Of a stretch of DNA of 64,000 bases, positions 9,722 to 18,582 are shown one piece after another. The translations under genes were made by a program, and so were the position numbers. Below the pieces are notes generated by a model. The model was given only the letters and a program-made list of their open reading frames with translations. It had not been told where the DNA came from and ran no database searches. The stretch comes from Candidatus Denitrolinea symbiosum (GTDB lineage Bacteria; Chloroflexota; Anaerolineae; Anaerolineales; Villigracilaceae), in contig BLAA01000001.1 of assembly GCA_017312345.1 (NCBI GenBank), positions 1,302,001-1,366,000 on the forward strand, read 5' to 3'. Numbering within the stretch: the first letter of the stretch is position 1; each line of letters begins with the position of its first letter.

Positions 9722-11350
9722 ATGACTATTCAGATTATTGACCTTGTGCGCCGTTTTGATTCAGGGGAAATTCAACTTCCCATGATGCAACGTGAATACG
9801 TTTGGAAACCTGCTAAAGTTGTAAAACTTCTGGATTCCCTATACAATCGATGGCCTATTGGATGCTTTTATGTATGGCATACAACAGAAGAACAAAATAC
9901 TAAAGAACGAGTAGGTGGAAAAATTATCCATTATTCAATTGATGGTTTTTATGGTTTTTTGCTTGATGGACAGCAACGTCTCACAAGCCTTTCACTTGCG
10001 ATATCTGGTGAGGTAGCTGAAAACGCTGATAACCGTGCCTTCTTTGACGTTGAAAAAAACCGTTTCTTCCTTCACGGGAGTAATAAAACAATCCAGAAAC
10101 GGGTTGACGCACTAGATCCTGGGCTTGTTCCGCTTTTCGATTTAATGATTAACCCTAATGATACCCAAGCGGTTATACAGCGAATTATTGACAGCCTTTA
10201 TGAATGGGAACGAATTGAAACTAAGGCAGATGAAACAAATTATCGAACCCGTCTTCACTCTGCCGCGACCATGCTAAATCAAACAGCGCTTTGCCAGGAG
10301 TTCCATAATGATCATGTCGCAGATGCTATTGAACTATTTGCGAGATTAAATAAAGGTGGAACAAGTTTGTCATCTGGGGAAGTGGAAGCGGCACGCTTAT
10401 CGCAAGCAGCAACGGCACATATTGTTAAGCCAATGCGTAGTTTTGTGCAAAACAAAAAACTATCTGCGTTAGGATTTAATTTTTCGTTTCTTACTCGTAC
10501 TCTGGTCACGATTCATCGTGGATCGTCTGGATTTGCCAATTTACCGCGCAATTGGGCAACAGGCGATATTGATACTTCTTGGGAGTCCACCCAAAAAGGG
10601 CTTCAATATGCTGCCTCACTTGTTCGGGACGAATTTGGTTGGACAAGTAGGCGTTGGTTGCCATCAGCAAATGCGCTTATCCCTATTGCCTATCTTTTTA
10701 AGGATCATTCAAAAGCACCATCTAAAAAAGAACGAGAGTCTGCAAAGTCTTATCTCCTACTCACTGGGTTGCGTGGACTTTTTAGAGGTTCCGTTGAAAC
10801 TTCCATCAACACCTTTGTAAACCCACTAAAAACTGCACATGCAAATATTAAAAACAGAGGTGGGCTTTTGGTAAAACGTATTCCCCAAAATCGCCTGTTC
10901 AAAATCAAGCCTAACGACATTATAAATACAGTTGGTATGTATTCCCCTCTAATGCAGATATATCTGGCTTACCTTGTCTCTAAGAAAGCCAAAAGTTGGC
11001 CTAGCGGTCGTTTGATTAGCGAAATTGCCCTTGGAAAAATATCGGGCGATATACTTGCTGTCCATCATATTTTTCCCAAAAAATATATGACTTCACTTGG
11101 TTACCCGCCAGAAGATTTTAATGTTATGGCGAATTATGCAGTACTTCTTCAATCCGATAATGCAGAATTAGGGGATGAACCTCCAGCAGAAATATATTCA
11201 AGCTTATCTTCTCAGGAACGTAGCATGACGTCAACTCAATTATTTCTTCGTGGACAGGATGACCTTCTTAACCCAGAGAATTACGATGAGTTCGTTGAGC
11301 ACAGATCAAAGTTGTTGGCGGATGCTTTGAATACATTTCTTGGTTTATAA
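9722..11350 (+). CDS. DUF262/DUF1524 nuclease, GmrSD-like
   Basis: The N-terminal DUF262 domain carries QREYVWKPAKVVKLLDS and the hallmark DGQQRLTSL near residue 81. The C-terminal part holds an HNH-type motif, HHIFPKKY near residue 447, followed by N-x-A-N, as in DUF1524. Together this is the domain order of GmrSD type IV restriction enzymes, which cut modified phage DNA using NTP hydrolysis through DUF262. ATG 9722 is chosen because GGAG lies 8 nt upstream; an earlier in-frame start at 9680 lacks one. The gene is AT-rich compared with its flanks and is bounded on both sides by methylase-tail repeats. Confidence 0.85.
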   Translation: MTIQIIDLVRRFDSGEIQLPMMQREYVWKPAKVVKLLDSLYNRWPIGCFYVWHTTEEQNTKERVGGKIIHYSIDGFYGFLLDGQQRLTSLSLAISGEVAENADNRAFFDVEKNRFFLHGSNKTIQKRVDALDPGLVPLFDLMINPNDTQAVIQRIIDSLYEWERIETKADETNYRTRLHSAATMLNQTALCQEFHNDHVADAIELFARLNKGGTSLSSGEVEAARLSQAATAHIVKPMRSFVQNKKLSALGFNFSFLTRTLVTIHRGSSGFANLPRNWATGDIDTSWESTQKGLQYAASLVRDEFGWTSRRWLPSANALIPIAYLFKDHSKAPSKKERESAKSYLLLTGLRGLFRGSVETSINTFVNPLKTAHANIKNRGGLLVKRIPQNRLFKIKPNDIINTVGMYSPLMQIYLAYLVSKKAKSWPSGRLISEIALGKISGDILAVHHIFPKKYMTSLGYPPEDFNVMANYAVLLQSDNAELGDEPPAEIYSSLSSQERSMTSTQLFLRGQDDLLNPENYDEFVEHRSKLLADALNTFLGL

Positions 11351-11623
11351 ATGAAAGACAAATTTTTTTGTAATCACGATGAACCCTTCCGCTGGGACGA
11401 AGTCCGCCGCGCCCAACTCCGCGCCGAGTTGGATGCCTACTACGCCCGTCTCTACGGTCTCACCCGCGATGAGCTGCGCTACATTCTTGATCCCAAAGAA
11501 GTCCACGGCGAAGATTTCCCTGGGGAGACTTTCCGCGTTCTGAAAGAGAAGGAAGTCAAGCAGTTTGGGGAGTACAGGACGTCAAGGATGGTGTTGGAGG
11601 CGTGGGATGGGATGGAAAGATGA
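11351..11623 (+). CDS. Methylase-tail module, copy 2
   Basis: The ATG directly abuts the TAA of the DUF262 gene, and the last codons overlap the start of the next gene (ATGA). Of the intact copies this one retains the longest upstream match to methylase C-termini (DEPFRWDEVRRAQLRAELD). The core AYYARLYGLTRDELRYILDP is identical to copy 1. There is no catalytic motif. The tight coupling means it could be translated, but its sequence is that of a detached protein tail. Confidence 0.55.
   Translation: MKDKFFCNHDEPFRWDEVRRAQLRAELDAYYARLYGLTRDELRYILDPKEVHGEDFPGETFRVLKEKEVKQFGEYRTSRMVLEAWDGMER
11384..11609 (+). repeat. Dispersed direct repeat, copy 2
   Basis: This is the same methylase-tail DNA as at 9462 and 14576, extended upstream to the CCCTTCCGCTGGGA segment that is also found in the truncated copy near 15955. 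It is GC-rich between two AT-rich genes. Confidence 0.8.
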
Positions 11624-14547
11624 AGAAGGGACGTAGTGTTCTAGTCTTGATACTGCTAGGGATTATCGCTTTGGTTTTGATAATCCTTGCTTCTGCTTAT
11701 AGTGTTTTGCTAGATGCCATAAGTAATTATTTTCAGCCCTATTTAATAGCATTTACTGAGTCAGCAAAGAATGTCCATCCATTATTGATCTTGTTTGGAT
11801 TGCTTATTTTTGTATCTACGTTGATTAGCACATGGAATTATTTTCAAAAGCGATTGGAAGCGGCAACCAAGAATCAACAGGATGAATTTAGAAGTAATCA
11901 CCCTGTTGAGTACAGATATTTGACTTGGATTATAGACAATCTTAGTTCGGAGCAGGCTACGTTCGTAAAGCCCAAAGTATCATTACTTACCCCGATTAAT
12001 TATAAAAAGGCAGGCAGAAAAAAACTAAATATTGGAACAGTAGTTCAAAATGCTTTCCGCTTAACCACTGGTTTTGATAATCTAGTTGAATCCGAAATGA
12101 TGCGTGATGGATATGGGATAATCATTGAGGGAGATCCTGGGTTAGGCAAAACTTCTTGCCTGCGCAGAATAATATTAAATCGAGCAAATAAGATTATTAG
12201 CGGGGAAGAAAATCTGCCCCGCCTTCCAGTTTATGTTGTAATCTCTGATTATCGTGGCGATGTGCCTTTTATTGAGTTTTTCAAGAATAGACTTGATAGG
12301 TCCTTTCGTTACTCATCATTTTTGTCGCAAGACATTGATGGATACTTGGCTCAGGGAAGATTGCTAATCTTTCTTGATGACGATACAAACCAGGGTCAAG
12401 ATTCTCAAAAAAGACTCGAAGAGATTGTTTCTTTTACAAAAAAGCATAAAGATAATTTTTTTGTCATTGCGTCACGTCCAAATTCTCAGTTGGGCAAATT
12501 CAGCTTTGTGCATTACCGTCTTAATCCTTTTTCTGGCAGAGATGCACGGAAACTTTTAGGAAAAATACTGGATAAATCCCAGTTGACACAAGCAAAAAAC
12601 ATTATTGAACGTATTCCAGGTGCTTATTTTTGGCTGGCAACAAATCCCAATATGTTGTGGATGTTAGCAAGAGCAGTGCAATTATCAGAAAAAACTCCAA
12701 AAAACAGAACCGAATTAGTTGCTAATTTCATTGACACAGCATTAAAGACGGAAGCGAATAAAAGGGGTGAGGAAATTGATATTGATAATCTCAGAACTTT
12801 TCTTGAATCCGCCGCCTTTCACAGTGTCGAAAATACCGAATTTGAGATACCTGCTTATTTGCTTGAGGAAAACCCGCGTTTTGAATTTAATGGCTTGATT
12901 ATGCAGATTTTTGTTGGGGCAGGGGTATTAGCACAAACTAAAGACGGTCATGTAACATTTTTTAGCCAAGCAATTATTCGGGATTATTTTGCAGGAAGTC
13001 ATATCAGAAAAGAATGGAAAATGCACGGCAAGTTGGCTTTTCTAGAATGGTCTTCCAAGTGGGTAAGCCCAATCAGTTTTGCGGCTGGAATGCTAGATAG
13101 TGACGAGGGTGAAAAATTACTCCAGCAAATTAAATTGATGTATGGATTTGTAGATAATTCCGTGCTTGTGGGGGAAATGATCGCTTACTCGAACATAGAC
13201 CGTGAGACACAGTTTGTTGTTGAAGTGGTTGAGCAGATAGGCGAAGAACTTAAATCTTTACATAGTTCTCGTTTGCAGATAGTGAGAATTCTAAGTCAAC
13301 TTTATAACAAAAAGACCCAAGAAGTCTTGGACGGCATTTTCTCTGAGAGCCATCAGAATTTGTCTTGGTTGTCTTGGCTTAGTCAGGCAAACGATACGCT
13401 GCAAGTAAGAGAGCAAGTAATAACAGCCATGAAATTGGCTGGCACAAGCGTTCCCTTCTCTTATTGGGCTGTATTTATTCTTACATGGATAGGCGTAAAA
13501 GTGTGGGGAATTGTATCAATTCCATTCAAAATAGATTTTTTTCTTTACCCTTTATTTGTCGCCTTAGTAGAACTTCTACTAACCTATATTTGGATACCCG
13601 TATTAGTTTTTGTTATTTATTGGATCGCGAAACAAGGGATTACAGTACAAAGCATTGGCTCTTTGGGTCAATCAATTACGAATATTATTCATCAATACCC
13701 TCTATTAATATTCATTGGCATTTTAATTTTGGCTGAAATCATTTATTTGCAAGTTAGTTTTTTCATAACCCAAAGGAAATGCCAGACGCAATTAAAAATT
13801 TATTTGAATAAGTTACGAGCCAGCCATAAGCTAAACCCTTGGAGTGTTCTTGTTGCTCAGTTTGCTCTTCAACGCTATGGAGTTTTGGTTAGAGAGAGTA
13901 ATCCTGATGAGGCTGTGGAATTTTTAGCAAGTATTGCAACAGACGATAGATTTCCTGCTCCCTTTATATGTCAGGCAATCAAAGAGCTCGCGTTGACGCG
14001 TGACCCTAGAGCGGCTGATGTAATCGTTAAATTACTGTCAATGATAGATTTCAACGATTCGCGATTTTCATTTTACATTGCGTGGACGTGCACAGTTGCA
14101 CTTGGGTTTTTGGACACTAAGAAATCTATAGATGGGTTAAAAAAAATCACGGAAGAACCGATTAGAAAAATCCGTAAAATCGCTCTTGATTCTTTAGCCT
14201 TGCTTGGCAACGAGGATGCTTCAAAAGAGATATTGCGCACTATTGATTTTGAAACTGAAACTGGACAACATGCTTTGAATTCTTATTTAATTATAGAAGC
14301 GCACCTAATGAATTGTACGCCTACATCAGGTATGCTTTCGGATTTCACGAAACCTAACAAAGATTTTTATCATTGGAAGGATTGGTTAAAAAATATTCAG
14401 GGTAGCATGCATATCCATTATTACAAAGTTGTCTCTGAGTGTGTTCGTAACGGTAAAATGAAAGAATGGTTAAGTCAAAAGATTGAGAACGTCAGTGAAA
14501 CTGAAACAAAAGATAAGCTTCGCAGAATAATAGAAACCTTTGAGTAA
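11620..14547 (+). CDS. Membrane-anchored NACHT-like STAND NTPase with HEAT-like C-terminus
   Basis: Two hydrophobic segments lie in the first 75 residues. An NTPase core follows, with Walker A GDPGLGKT near residue 171, an acidic Walker B LLIFLDDD near 248 and an ASRPN sensor-like motif. A second cluster of about three transmembrane segments lies near residues 610-720, and a helical, HEAT-like region ends the protein. ATG 11620 overlaps the previous stop (ATGA). NACHT proteins in bacteria act as phage sensors whose effector triggers cell arrest or death. Here membrane segments may be the effector, which is inference. It is AT-rich and flanked by methylase-tail repeats. Confidence 0.7.
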   Translation: MKKGRSVLVLILLGIIALVLIILASAYSVLLDAISNYFQPYLIAFTESAKNVHPLLILFGLLIFVSTLISTWNYFQKRLEAATKNQQDEFRSNHPVEYRYLTWIIDNLSSEQATFVKPKVSLLTPINYKKAGRKKLNIGTVVQNAFRLTTGFDNLVESEMMRDGYGIIIEGDPGLGKTSCLRRIILNRANKIISGEENLPRLPVYVVISDYRGDVPFIEFFKNRLDRSFRYSSFLSQDIDGYLAQGRLLIFLDDDTNQGQDSQKRLEEIVSFTKKHKDNFFVIASRPNSQLGKFSFVHYRLNPFSGRDARKLLGKILDKSQLTQAKNIIERIPGAYFWLATNPNMLWMLARAVQLSEKTPKNRTELVANFIDTALKTEANKRGEEIDIDNLRTFLESAAFHSVENTEFEIPAYLLEENPRFEFNGLIMQIFVGAGVLAQTKDGHVTFFSQAIIRDYFAGSHIRKEWKMHGKLAFLEWSSKWVSPISFAAGMLDSDEGEKLLQQIKLMYGFVDNSVLVGEMIAYSNIDRETQFVVEVVEQIGEELKSLHSSRLQIVRILSQLYNKKTQEVLDGIFSESHQNLSWLSWLSQANDTLQVREQVITAMKLAGTSVPFSYWAVFILTWIGVKVWGIVSIPFKIDFFLYPLFVALVELLLTYIWIPVLVFVIYWIAKQGITVQSIGSLGQSITNIIHQYPLLIFIGILILAEIIYLQVSFFITQRKCQTQLKIYLNKLRASHKLNPWSVLVAQFALQRYGVLVRESNPDEAVEFLASIATDDRFPAPFICQAIKELALTRDPRAADVIVKLLSMIDFNDSRFSFYIAWTCTVALGFLDTKKSIDGLKKITEEPIRKIRKIALDSLALLGNEDASKEILRTIDFETETGQHALNSYLIIEAHLMNCTPTSGMLSDFTKPNKDFYHWKDWLKNIQGSMHIHYYKVVSECVRNGKMKEWLSQKIENVSETETKDKLRRIIETFE

Positions 14548-14554
14548 ATAAAAC

Positions 14555-14785
14555 ATGAAGAAAATGGATAAAATACTCCGCGCCAAACTACATGCCTACT
14601 ACGCCCGTCTTTACGGTCTCACCCGCGACGAACTGCGCTACATTCTTGACCCCAAAGAAATCCACGGCGAAGATTTCCCTGGCGAAACCTTCCGCGTGCT
14701 GAAGGAGGAGGAAGTCAAGCAGTTTGGGGAATATCGGACGAGACGTCTTGTTTTGGAGGCGTGGGATGGGCAAGGTCAAGGATGA
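14555..14785 (+). CDS. Methylase-tail module, copy 3
   Basis: This 76-codon frame has the same AYYARLYGLTRDELRYILDP core and the EDFPGETFRVLKEEE stretch, ending in LEAWDGQGQG. The head (MKKMDKIL) differs from the other copies, as expected if each copy was fused to unrelated upstream sequence. It follows the NACHT-like gene by 7 nt and precedes a gene of unknown function. Confidence 0.55.
   Translation: MKKMDKILRAKLHAYYARLYGLTRDELRYILDPKEIHGEDFPGETFRVLKEEEVKQFGEYRTRRLVLEAWDGQGQG
14576..14769 (+). repeat. Dispersed direct repeat, copy 3
   Basis: This is near-identical DNA to 9462-9669 and 11384-11609, from CTCCGCGCC to GTGGGATGGG. It separates the NACHT-like gene from the next AT-rich cassette. 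Confidence 0.8.
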
Positions 14786-14802
14786 AGGCGGAATTATAAA
14801 CG

Positions 14803-15213
14803 ATGAATATGAAGAAAAAGCAAATGAGCAAAACAGAATTTGCCAAGATTGCTGAACGCAAATGGGTACCTACCCTGCTAATTGGAGATGGAAGACCTAA
14901 TTGGATGCTGGGTATTCCAGACGAAAAACTTGCTATGACTCTGGCAAGCGGTACCTTCATCGATCCGAGAATTGTTGAACATGATGGGATTACATATAGT
15001 GGGGTCGTTGGTGGCATGGATATTTATCGCCATGATACAAATGATGTAAGCAAAGGTTTTCCAATCAACAAAGATCACTATATTATTGTTCTTGATCCAG
15101 CCAATGACAACGCTTTGCTTGTGAACGGTCCATTAAAGGACAATGAACACTGGCTTGGAAATTTACCCAATTTACCTGAAAACATAATTATCATTGAGTC
15201 TACAGAAGATTGA
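14803..15213 (+). CDS. Protein of unknown function
   Basis: This 136-residue, soluble, mixed alpha/beta-looking protein has no motif I recognise. It contains GDGRPNWMLGIPDEKLA near the N-terminus and an acidic C-terminus. The gene lies between methylase-tail copy 3 and a broken AlbA_2 gene, so it is part of a cassette. It could be a partner of the downstream AlbA_2 gene (26 nt gap), for example an antitoxin-like or immunity protein, but nothing in its sequence proves this. Confidence 0.6.
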   Translation: MNMKKKQMSKTEFAKIAERKWVPTLLIGDGRPNWMLGIPDEKLAMTLASGTFIDPRIVEHDGITYSGVVGGMDIYRHDTNDVSKGFPINKDHYIIVLDPANDNALLVNGPLKDNEHWLGNLPNLPENIIIIESTED

Positions 15214-15238
15214 CCGTAAGAGCACAACTGGAGTCTGA

Positions 15239-15919
15239 ATGAATAAAGCCAAAAAGAAGCCAACAGCAAAGCAAGAGATCAAGTCCAAAACAATAAAGAC
15301 TATTGCCGCAAAACCTGCCGTTTTGCCTGTACCAACAGCAAAACTTCTTTCCCGTTCTGAGAGTACATAACTTGATTTCAAACGCGATGCCGAGGCTGTG
15401 AAGCATGATGATTTGGTTGCATTCGCAAATAGTGGCGGTGGTGTAATCCTTGTTGGTGTTGATGAAGAATTAGGAAAAAATGGTGTGCAAAAAGGAAAAG
15501 TTGTTGGATGTGATGTTTCTGATCGTGAGCGCAATAGAATTGTGAGTCGGGCGAGCCAGTGTCGACCAGCAATAGCAGTCAAAGTTACGGTTGAAACTCA
15601 CGGAAAAAATTCGATATTTCGAGTTGATATTCCAAAAGGTGGATTGCACTGCACTCCAAATGGCACTTACAAAATCAGACGAGATGGGCAAACAGATATT
15701 ATTGACCCATCAGCAATGGCTCAAATCATTGTTGAGTTGGAGCGAAAACGAATATTTTATTACTTGCGTGCTGCTGTCCGTCCTGAAATCGAAGATGCTC
15801 AATCAGACCTTGAATCAAGATATGATGAAGCCCTAGCGGAAATTGAAGACTTACGTTCTCAAATTGATGATTTCGATGATAGAGATGACTCTTATGACCG
15901 TGACCACGACGAACGATAA
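15239..15919 (+). pseudogene. AlbA_2 (Schlafen-like) domain protein interrupted by an in-frame stop
   Basis: A basic N-terminus starts at ATG 15239 and runs in frame to TAA at 15368-15370. The same frame then continues without a break to 15919. The stop falls inside the AlbA_2 signature: SEST-stop-LDFKRDAEAV, where the family normally has a Glu/acidic residue before L-x-F-K. The rest of the domain is intact (FANSGGGVILVGVDEE), followed by an acidic coiled-coil tail. A single G-to-T change of GAA would explain it. Translation might restart at ATG 15398, but that would lose the FKRD motif. It is either a recently inactivated defence gene or a sequencing error. Confidence 0.7.
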
Positions 15920-16001
15920 CACGGTTGGTCAGCCGAATATCGGCTACCTCGGCGAACCCTTCTGCTGGAACGACACGCCAAGGCGCCACGCCCAATTATG
16001 A
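15885..16001 (+). pseudogene. Truncated methylase-tail relic, copy 4
   Basis: A short frame overlaps the end of the AlbA_2 gene and encodes GEPFCWNDTPRRHAQL followed by a stop at 15999-16001. This matches only the upstream part of copy 2 (DEPFRWDEVRRAQL). The conserved tail core is missing, because the repeat is cut exactly where the opposite-strand ubiquitin-like operon begins. It marks the right edge of the cassette array. Confidence 0.55.
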
Positions 16002-17438
16002 ATGTTCACGACATGGAAGGCGAGCGCGATCACCACGCGCATAGCGGCTCTTGTTAGATGTTCCGCAGTCGAGGCACCCCTCGTCAGTGAGATGACCAAC
16101 GCGGTTCAGCTGGCGTATCTCAGCAAACTCCATTAAATGATCCAGATTTACTTGATCGCTAAATAACCCGGTAAACATCATCATAAAATCGTTTGCTACC
16201 CTGGCTGCGGATAATGCGTTTAGTGTAATGACGCTGGGCTCCTCAATCTCCTCATCGTCAACGTACCGCTGTGCGCGTCTCTCCTTCTCTGATAAGCCTT
16301 CAAGGGTAAGACGATTCGCTGGGATAAGCCTGTTGCAACTTAGACATCCCCCACCGGGAAATGGCAGGACTATTCTACTGGCAACCAATATTTGATCGAC
16401 AACACGGGATTTGTCCACCAAAGGCTTTATACCAATTTGCGCTCCAGGTATTAGGTATTGGTGGACAATCGCATTGAACACAAGACGACTCTGAATTGAG
16501 TCTGTGGCTAAAAACAAGAAATCGACATCTGTGAGTTTGCGTGCAGTTATCTCATCCAGAATATCTCCGGCAACTGCCTCATAATGGATTTTCGGGTTTG
16601 CTTGTTTCGCAAGTCGTCTAGCCACAAAAACCTTACGTCGGGCTAGTCTTTCGCCGAGATGCTTTAACAGGTGATTCTTGCGTCTAGTAAGGAATCCCAG
16701 AGCATCTTGTTCCGTGGCCCCTACAACTCTCGGAAGGTTGGTCAAATCAACACGATCGAAATCAACTGCTACGATATGACCCACGCCAAGACGCGCAAGC
16801 CATTCGTTTAAAAGCGATCCGCCACCTCCCAAGCCGACAATTCCGACTTTTAGGTTTGACAGGATTTCCTGCCCAACGTCACCGAACAAGCGGGAATTTC
16901 TATCGTACTTGGGGTCTATGAATCGGGGAGCATCCGAAGTTCTCGGATAAAGCCTCCGTATTCGAGAACCAATGATGGTGGCATGATCGAGTTTGTAGCG
17001 TCCGTCGCGTGTCCAAACATCACCAGCCACTGCGTTTTTCGTAAATACTAATGCCCCAACTGGCCCTCCCCTTGTTATGTCCAACAAGGCAGGATAACCA
17101 CGTTCATGAGACGCCAAATCATGTCCAGAAAAATCGACCCAATTATCGCCCCCATGACAATGCACAGCAAGGTAACAAAGGTTTTCATCGTCGCAAAATC
17201 CAGACTTTTCTGCAACAAATCTGGCGGTCAGCGCACGATAACCGCGTTTGCCAGGGACATAATCTACCCCGTCCTTCGCAAGAAATATATTTCGCGCCAA
17301 CAAACGCGTACCTAGGGATGTTTCAACGATGCCGGCCGCAATCACCAATCCGTGCTCGTCAGCGTCGCCGGGAAAAAGATGCTGTTGAATTTCTTGAAAC
17401 TGCGGTTCTGTAAATGTGATTGAGAGTGGGATTTTCAT
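15996..17438 (-). CDS. JAMM peptidase-E1 (ThiF) fusion of a ubiquitin-like system
   Basis: Residues 1-165 form a JAB/JAMM metalloprotease-like domain with Glu28, the HCH pair (His93, His95), Ser104 and Asp107. Residues 185-480 are an E1/ThiF adenylation domain with GLGGGG at 202-207 and DFDRVDLTNLPR at 226-237. Two CxxC-type pairs (GGCLSCN and EGCLDCG) probably bind zinc. The JAMM part would trim or remove the ubiquitin-like protein, and the E1 part would adenylate its C-terminus. ATG 17438 overlaps the upstream gene stop (ATGA) and is preferred to ATG 17453. It is the last gene of a four-gene operon. Family confidence is high; the target is unknown. Confidence 0.85.
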   Translation of the reverse strand: MKIPLSITFTEPQFQEIQQHLFPGDADEHGLVIAAGIVETSLGTRLLARNIFLAKDGVDYVPGKRGYRALTARFVAEKSGFCDDENLCYLAVHCHGGDNWVDFSGHDLASHERGYPALLDITRGGPVGALVFTKNAVAGDVWTRDGRYKLDHATIIGSRIRRLYPRTSDAPRFIDPKYDRNSRLFGDVGQEILSNLKVGIVGLGGGGSLLNEWLARLGVGHIVAVDFDRVDLTNLPRVVGATEQDALGFLTRRKNHLLKHLGERLARRKVFVARRLAKQANPKIHYEAVAGDILDEITARKLTDVDFLFLATDSIQSRLVFNAIVHQYLIPGAQIGIKPLVDKSRVVDQILVASRIVLPFPGGGCLSCNRLIPANRLTLEGLSEKERRAQRYVDDEEIEEPSVITLNALSAARVANDFMMMFTGLFSDQVNLDHLMEFAEIRQLNRVGHLTDEGCLDCGTSNKSRYARGDRARLPCREHS

Positions 17439-17818
17439 TGTTGCCGTAACCATTCGAGGACTTTTGCAAGTTTAAGGCCTGCCGTGTCGCGAGTTGGATC
17501 CCAATGGTTAGATCTTCTTGATATTTGGATCGCTTTTCGGCCATGCCAATCAGTAGGACCTGATATACCTTGACCAAATGCAGCCCCATCGGCTCTTCGA
17601 ACATTCGGTTCAATAAAGTGTGGATATACATCCGAACGCGGATATTGAAAGTTGATAGCAAACCCAACCCAGGATTGAGTGGGCGCAAATCCCTTGCCAA
17701 TGAACAAATCATGGACTATGACATGCGCCCCTCCCTGCTCCTCAGGATCGACATCAACTTGATGTCCCGCAAACGCCTGCTTTAATTCGGCAATGGCGGC
17801 CTGGACATCAGGAGTCAT
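17435..17818 (-). CDS. E2-like conjugating protein lacking any cysteine
   Basis: The protein has 127 residues. Its core, YPRSDVYPHFIEP then WHGRKAIQISRRSNHWDP, matches what I recall of the prokaryotic E2-like proteins found between multiubiquitin and E1-JAB genes. There is not a single Cys in the protein, so a classical thioester relay is impossible. Ser, Thr or His residues near SRRSNHW or SDVYPHF would have to substitute, or the protein is only an adaptor. GAGGTG precedes the ATG by a few bases. The stop overlaps the E1 start. Confidence 0.65.
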   Translation of the reverse strand: MTPDVQAAIAELKQAFAGHQVDVDPEEQGGAHVIVHDLFIGKGFAPTQSWVGFAINFQYPRSDVYPHFIEPNVRRADGAAFGQGISGPTDWHGRKAIQISRRSNHWDPTRDTAGLKLAKVLEWLRQQ

Positions 17819-17827
17819 CTTAGCACC

Positions 17828-18106
17828 TCAGCTGTTGTCATCGGGTGCTGTTGCGCGAAACTCCTCGTCCTTATGAAGAGTGACCGTCTCGTCATCAGCA
17901 ACAGGATCCAATTGTCCTCCTCCTTTGACGCGGAAGAGGTTGAAATCCTCTTGGAATGCGACACCTTGTTGGATTGCAGTTCGTTTAATCTCAAGACCAG
18001 TTGCCTTGTGATCTTGAAAGATAACTGGATGGTTGTTCACCTTGACTGTTACGGTCTTGGTTCCATCGGCGTGCGGATTTTGTTGTTCACTCACTGTCTG
18101 TTGCAT
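17828..18106 (-). CDS. Ubiquitin-like protein (multiubiquitin family, single domain)
   Basis: This 92-residue protein has a beta-grasp core: KTVTVKVNNHPVIFQDHKAT, then GLEIKRTAIQQGV. This is the pattern of the multiubiquitin family, but only one domain is present. The ATG at 18106 is fixed by an AGGAGG site 6 nt upstream; a longer frame from 18199 has none. The C-terminus is ATAPDDNS rather than Gly-Gly, so either it is processed first by the JAMM domain or the chemistry is unusual. It is followed directly by the E2-like and E1 genes. Confidence 0.8.
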   Translation of the reverse strand: MQQTVSEQQNPHADGTKTVTVKVNNHPVIFQDHKATGLEIKRTAIQQGVAFQEDFNLFRVKGGGQLDPVADDETVTLHKDEEFRATAPDDNS

Positions 18107-18180
18107 TTTTGCCTCCTGCGCTATCGCGCAAATGTTGTGGTACTTTGAACGAAATTTTAACGAGCTGACTTGCAACGACC

Positions 18181-18582
18181 TTAAGGCACTTTCATCCAAT
18201 GGACGAACTCGCCGTTTGGCAGCCGTAGGAACGCTGTATCACCTGGGTTGTTCCAAACAAACCATTCTCGTTGCATGTAGAAATGGAATTGGGGTGGGTG
18301 TTTATCATCTGCCTTTATAAATTGATTAGTTCCTTTACCTGTCATCAGAAATATATATTCGCCGGGGTCAAGGGTCCATCCGCCACCATTCACTTTCTCG
18401 GGGAAGTGGAATAGGTGCGTTTCTTGGCCTGTCGGCGTCCGGTCACTTACGATCCATCCGCTCATGTTGAACTTTTTGTCCGTGGTGGTATTCTTTATAA
18501 TGATAAACTCATCATTGAGCTTACTTTGCGCATCCAGCCCAGACGGGTTGTTGTGGATGCTGGTTATTTCTACTTCTGCCAT
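18181..18582 (-). CDS. Lamin-tail-domain (LTD) protein
   Basis: This 133-residue protein consists almost entirely of one LTD fold. It has the N-terminal VEITSIHNNPSGLD, the central DEFIIIKNTT and MSGWIVSD, then LDPGEYIFLMTGKG and a C-terminal VWNNPGDTAFLRLPNGEFV. LTDs are Ig-like domains usually involved in binding. An AGGAG site lies 8 nt before the ATG. There is no signal peptide, so it acts in the cytoplasm. As first gene of the ubiquitin-like operon it may be the substrate or a target-recognition module. That role is inferred. Confidence 0.8.
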   Translation of the reverse strand: MAEVEITSIHNNPSGLDAQSKLNDEFIIIKNTTTDKKFNMSGWIVSDRTPTGQETHLFHFPEKVNGGGWTLDPGEYIFLMTGKGTNQFIKADDKHPPQFHFYMQREWFVWNNPGDTAFLRLPNGEFVHWMKVP

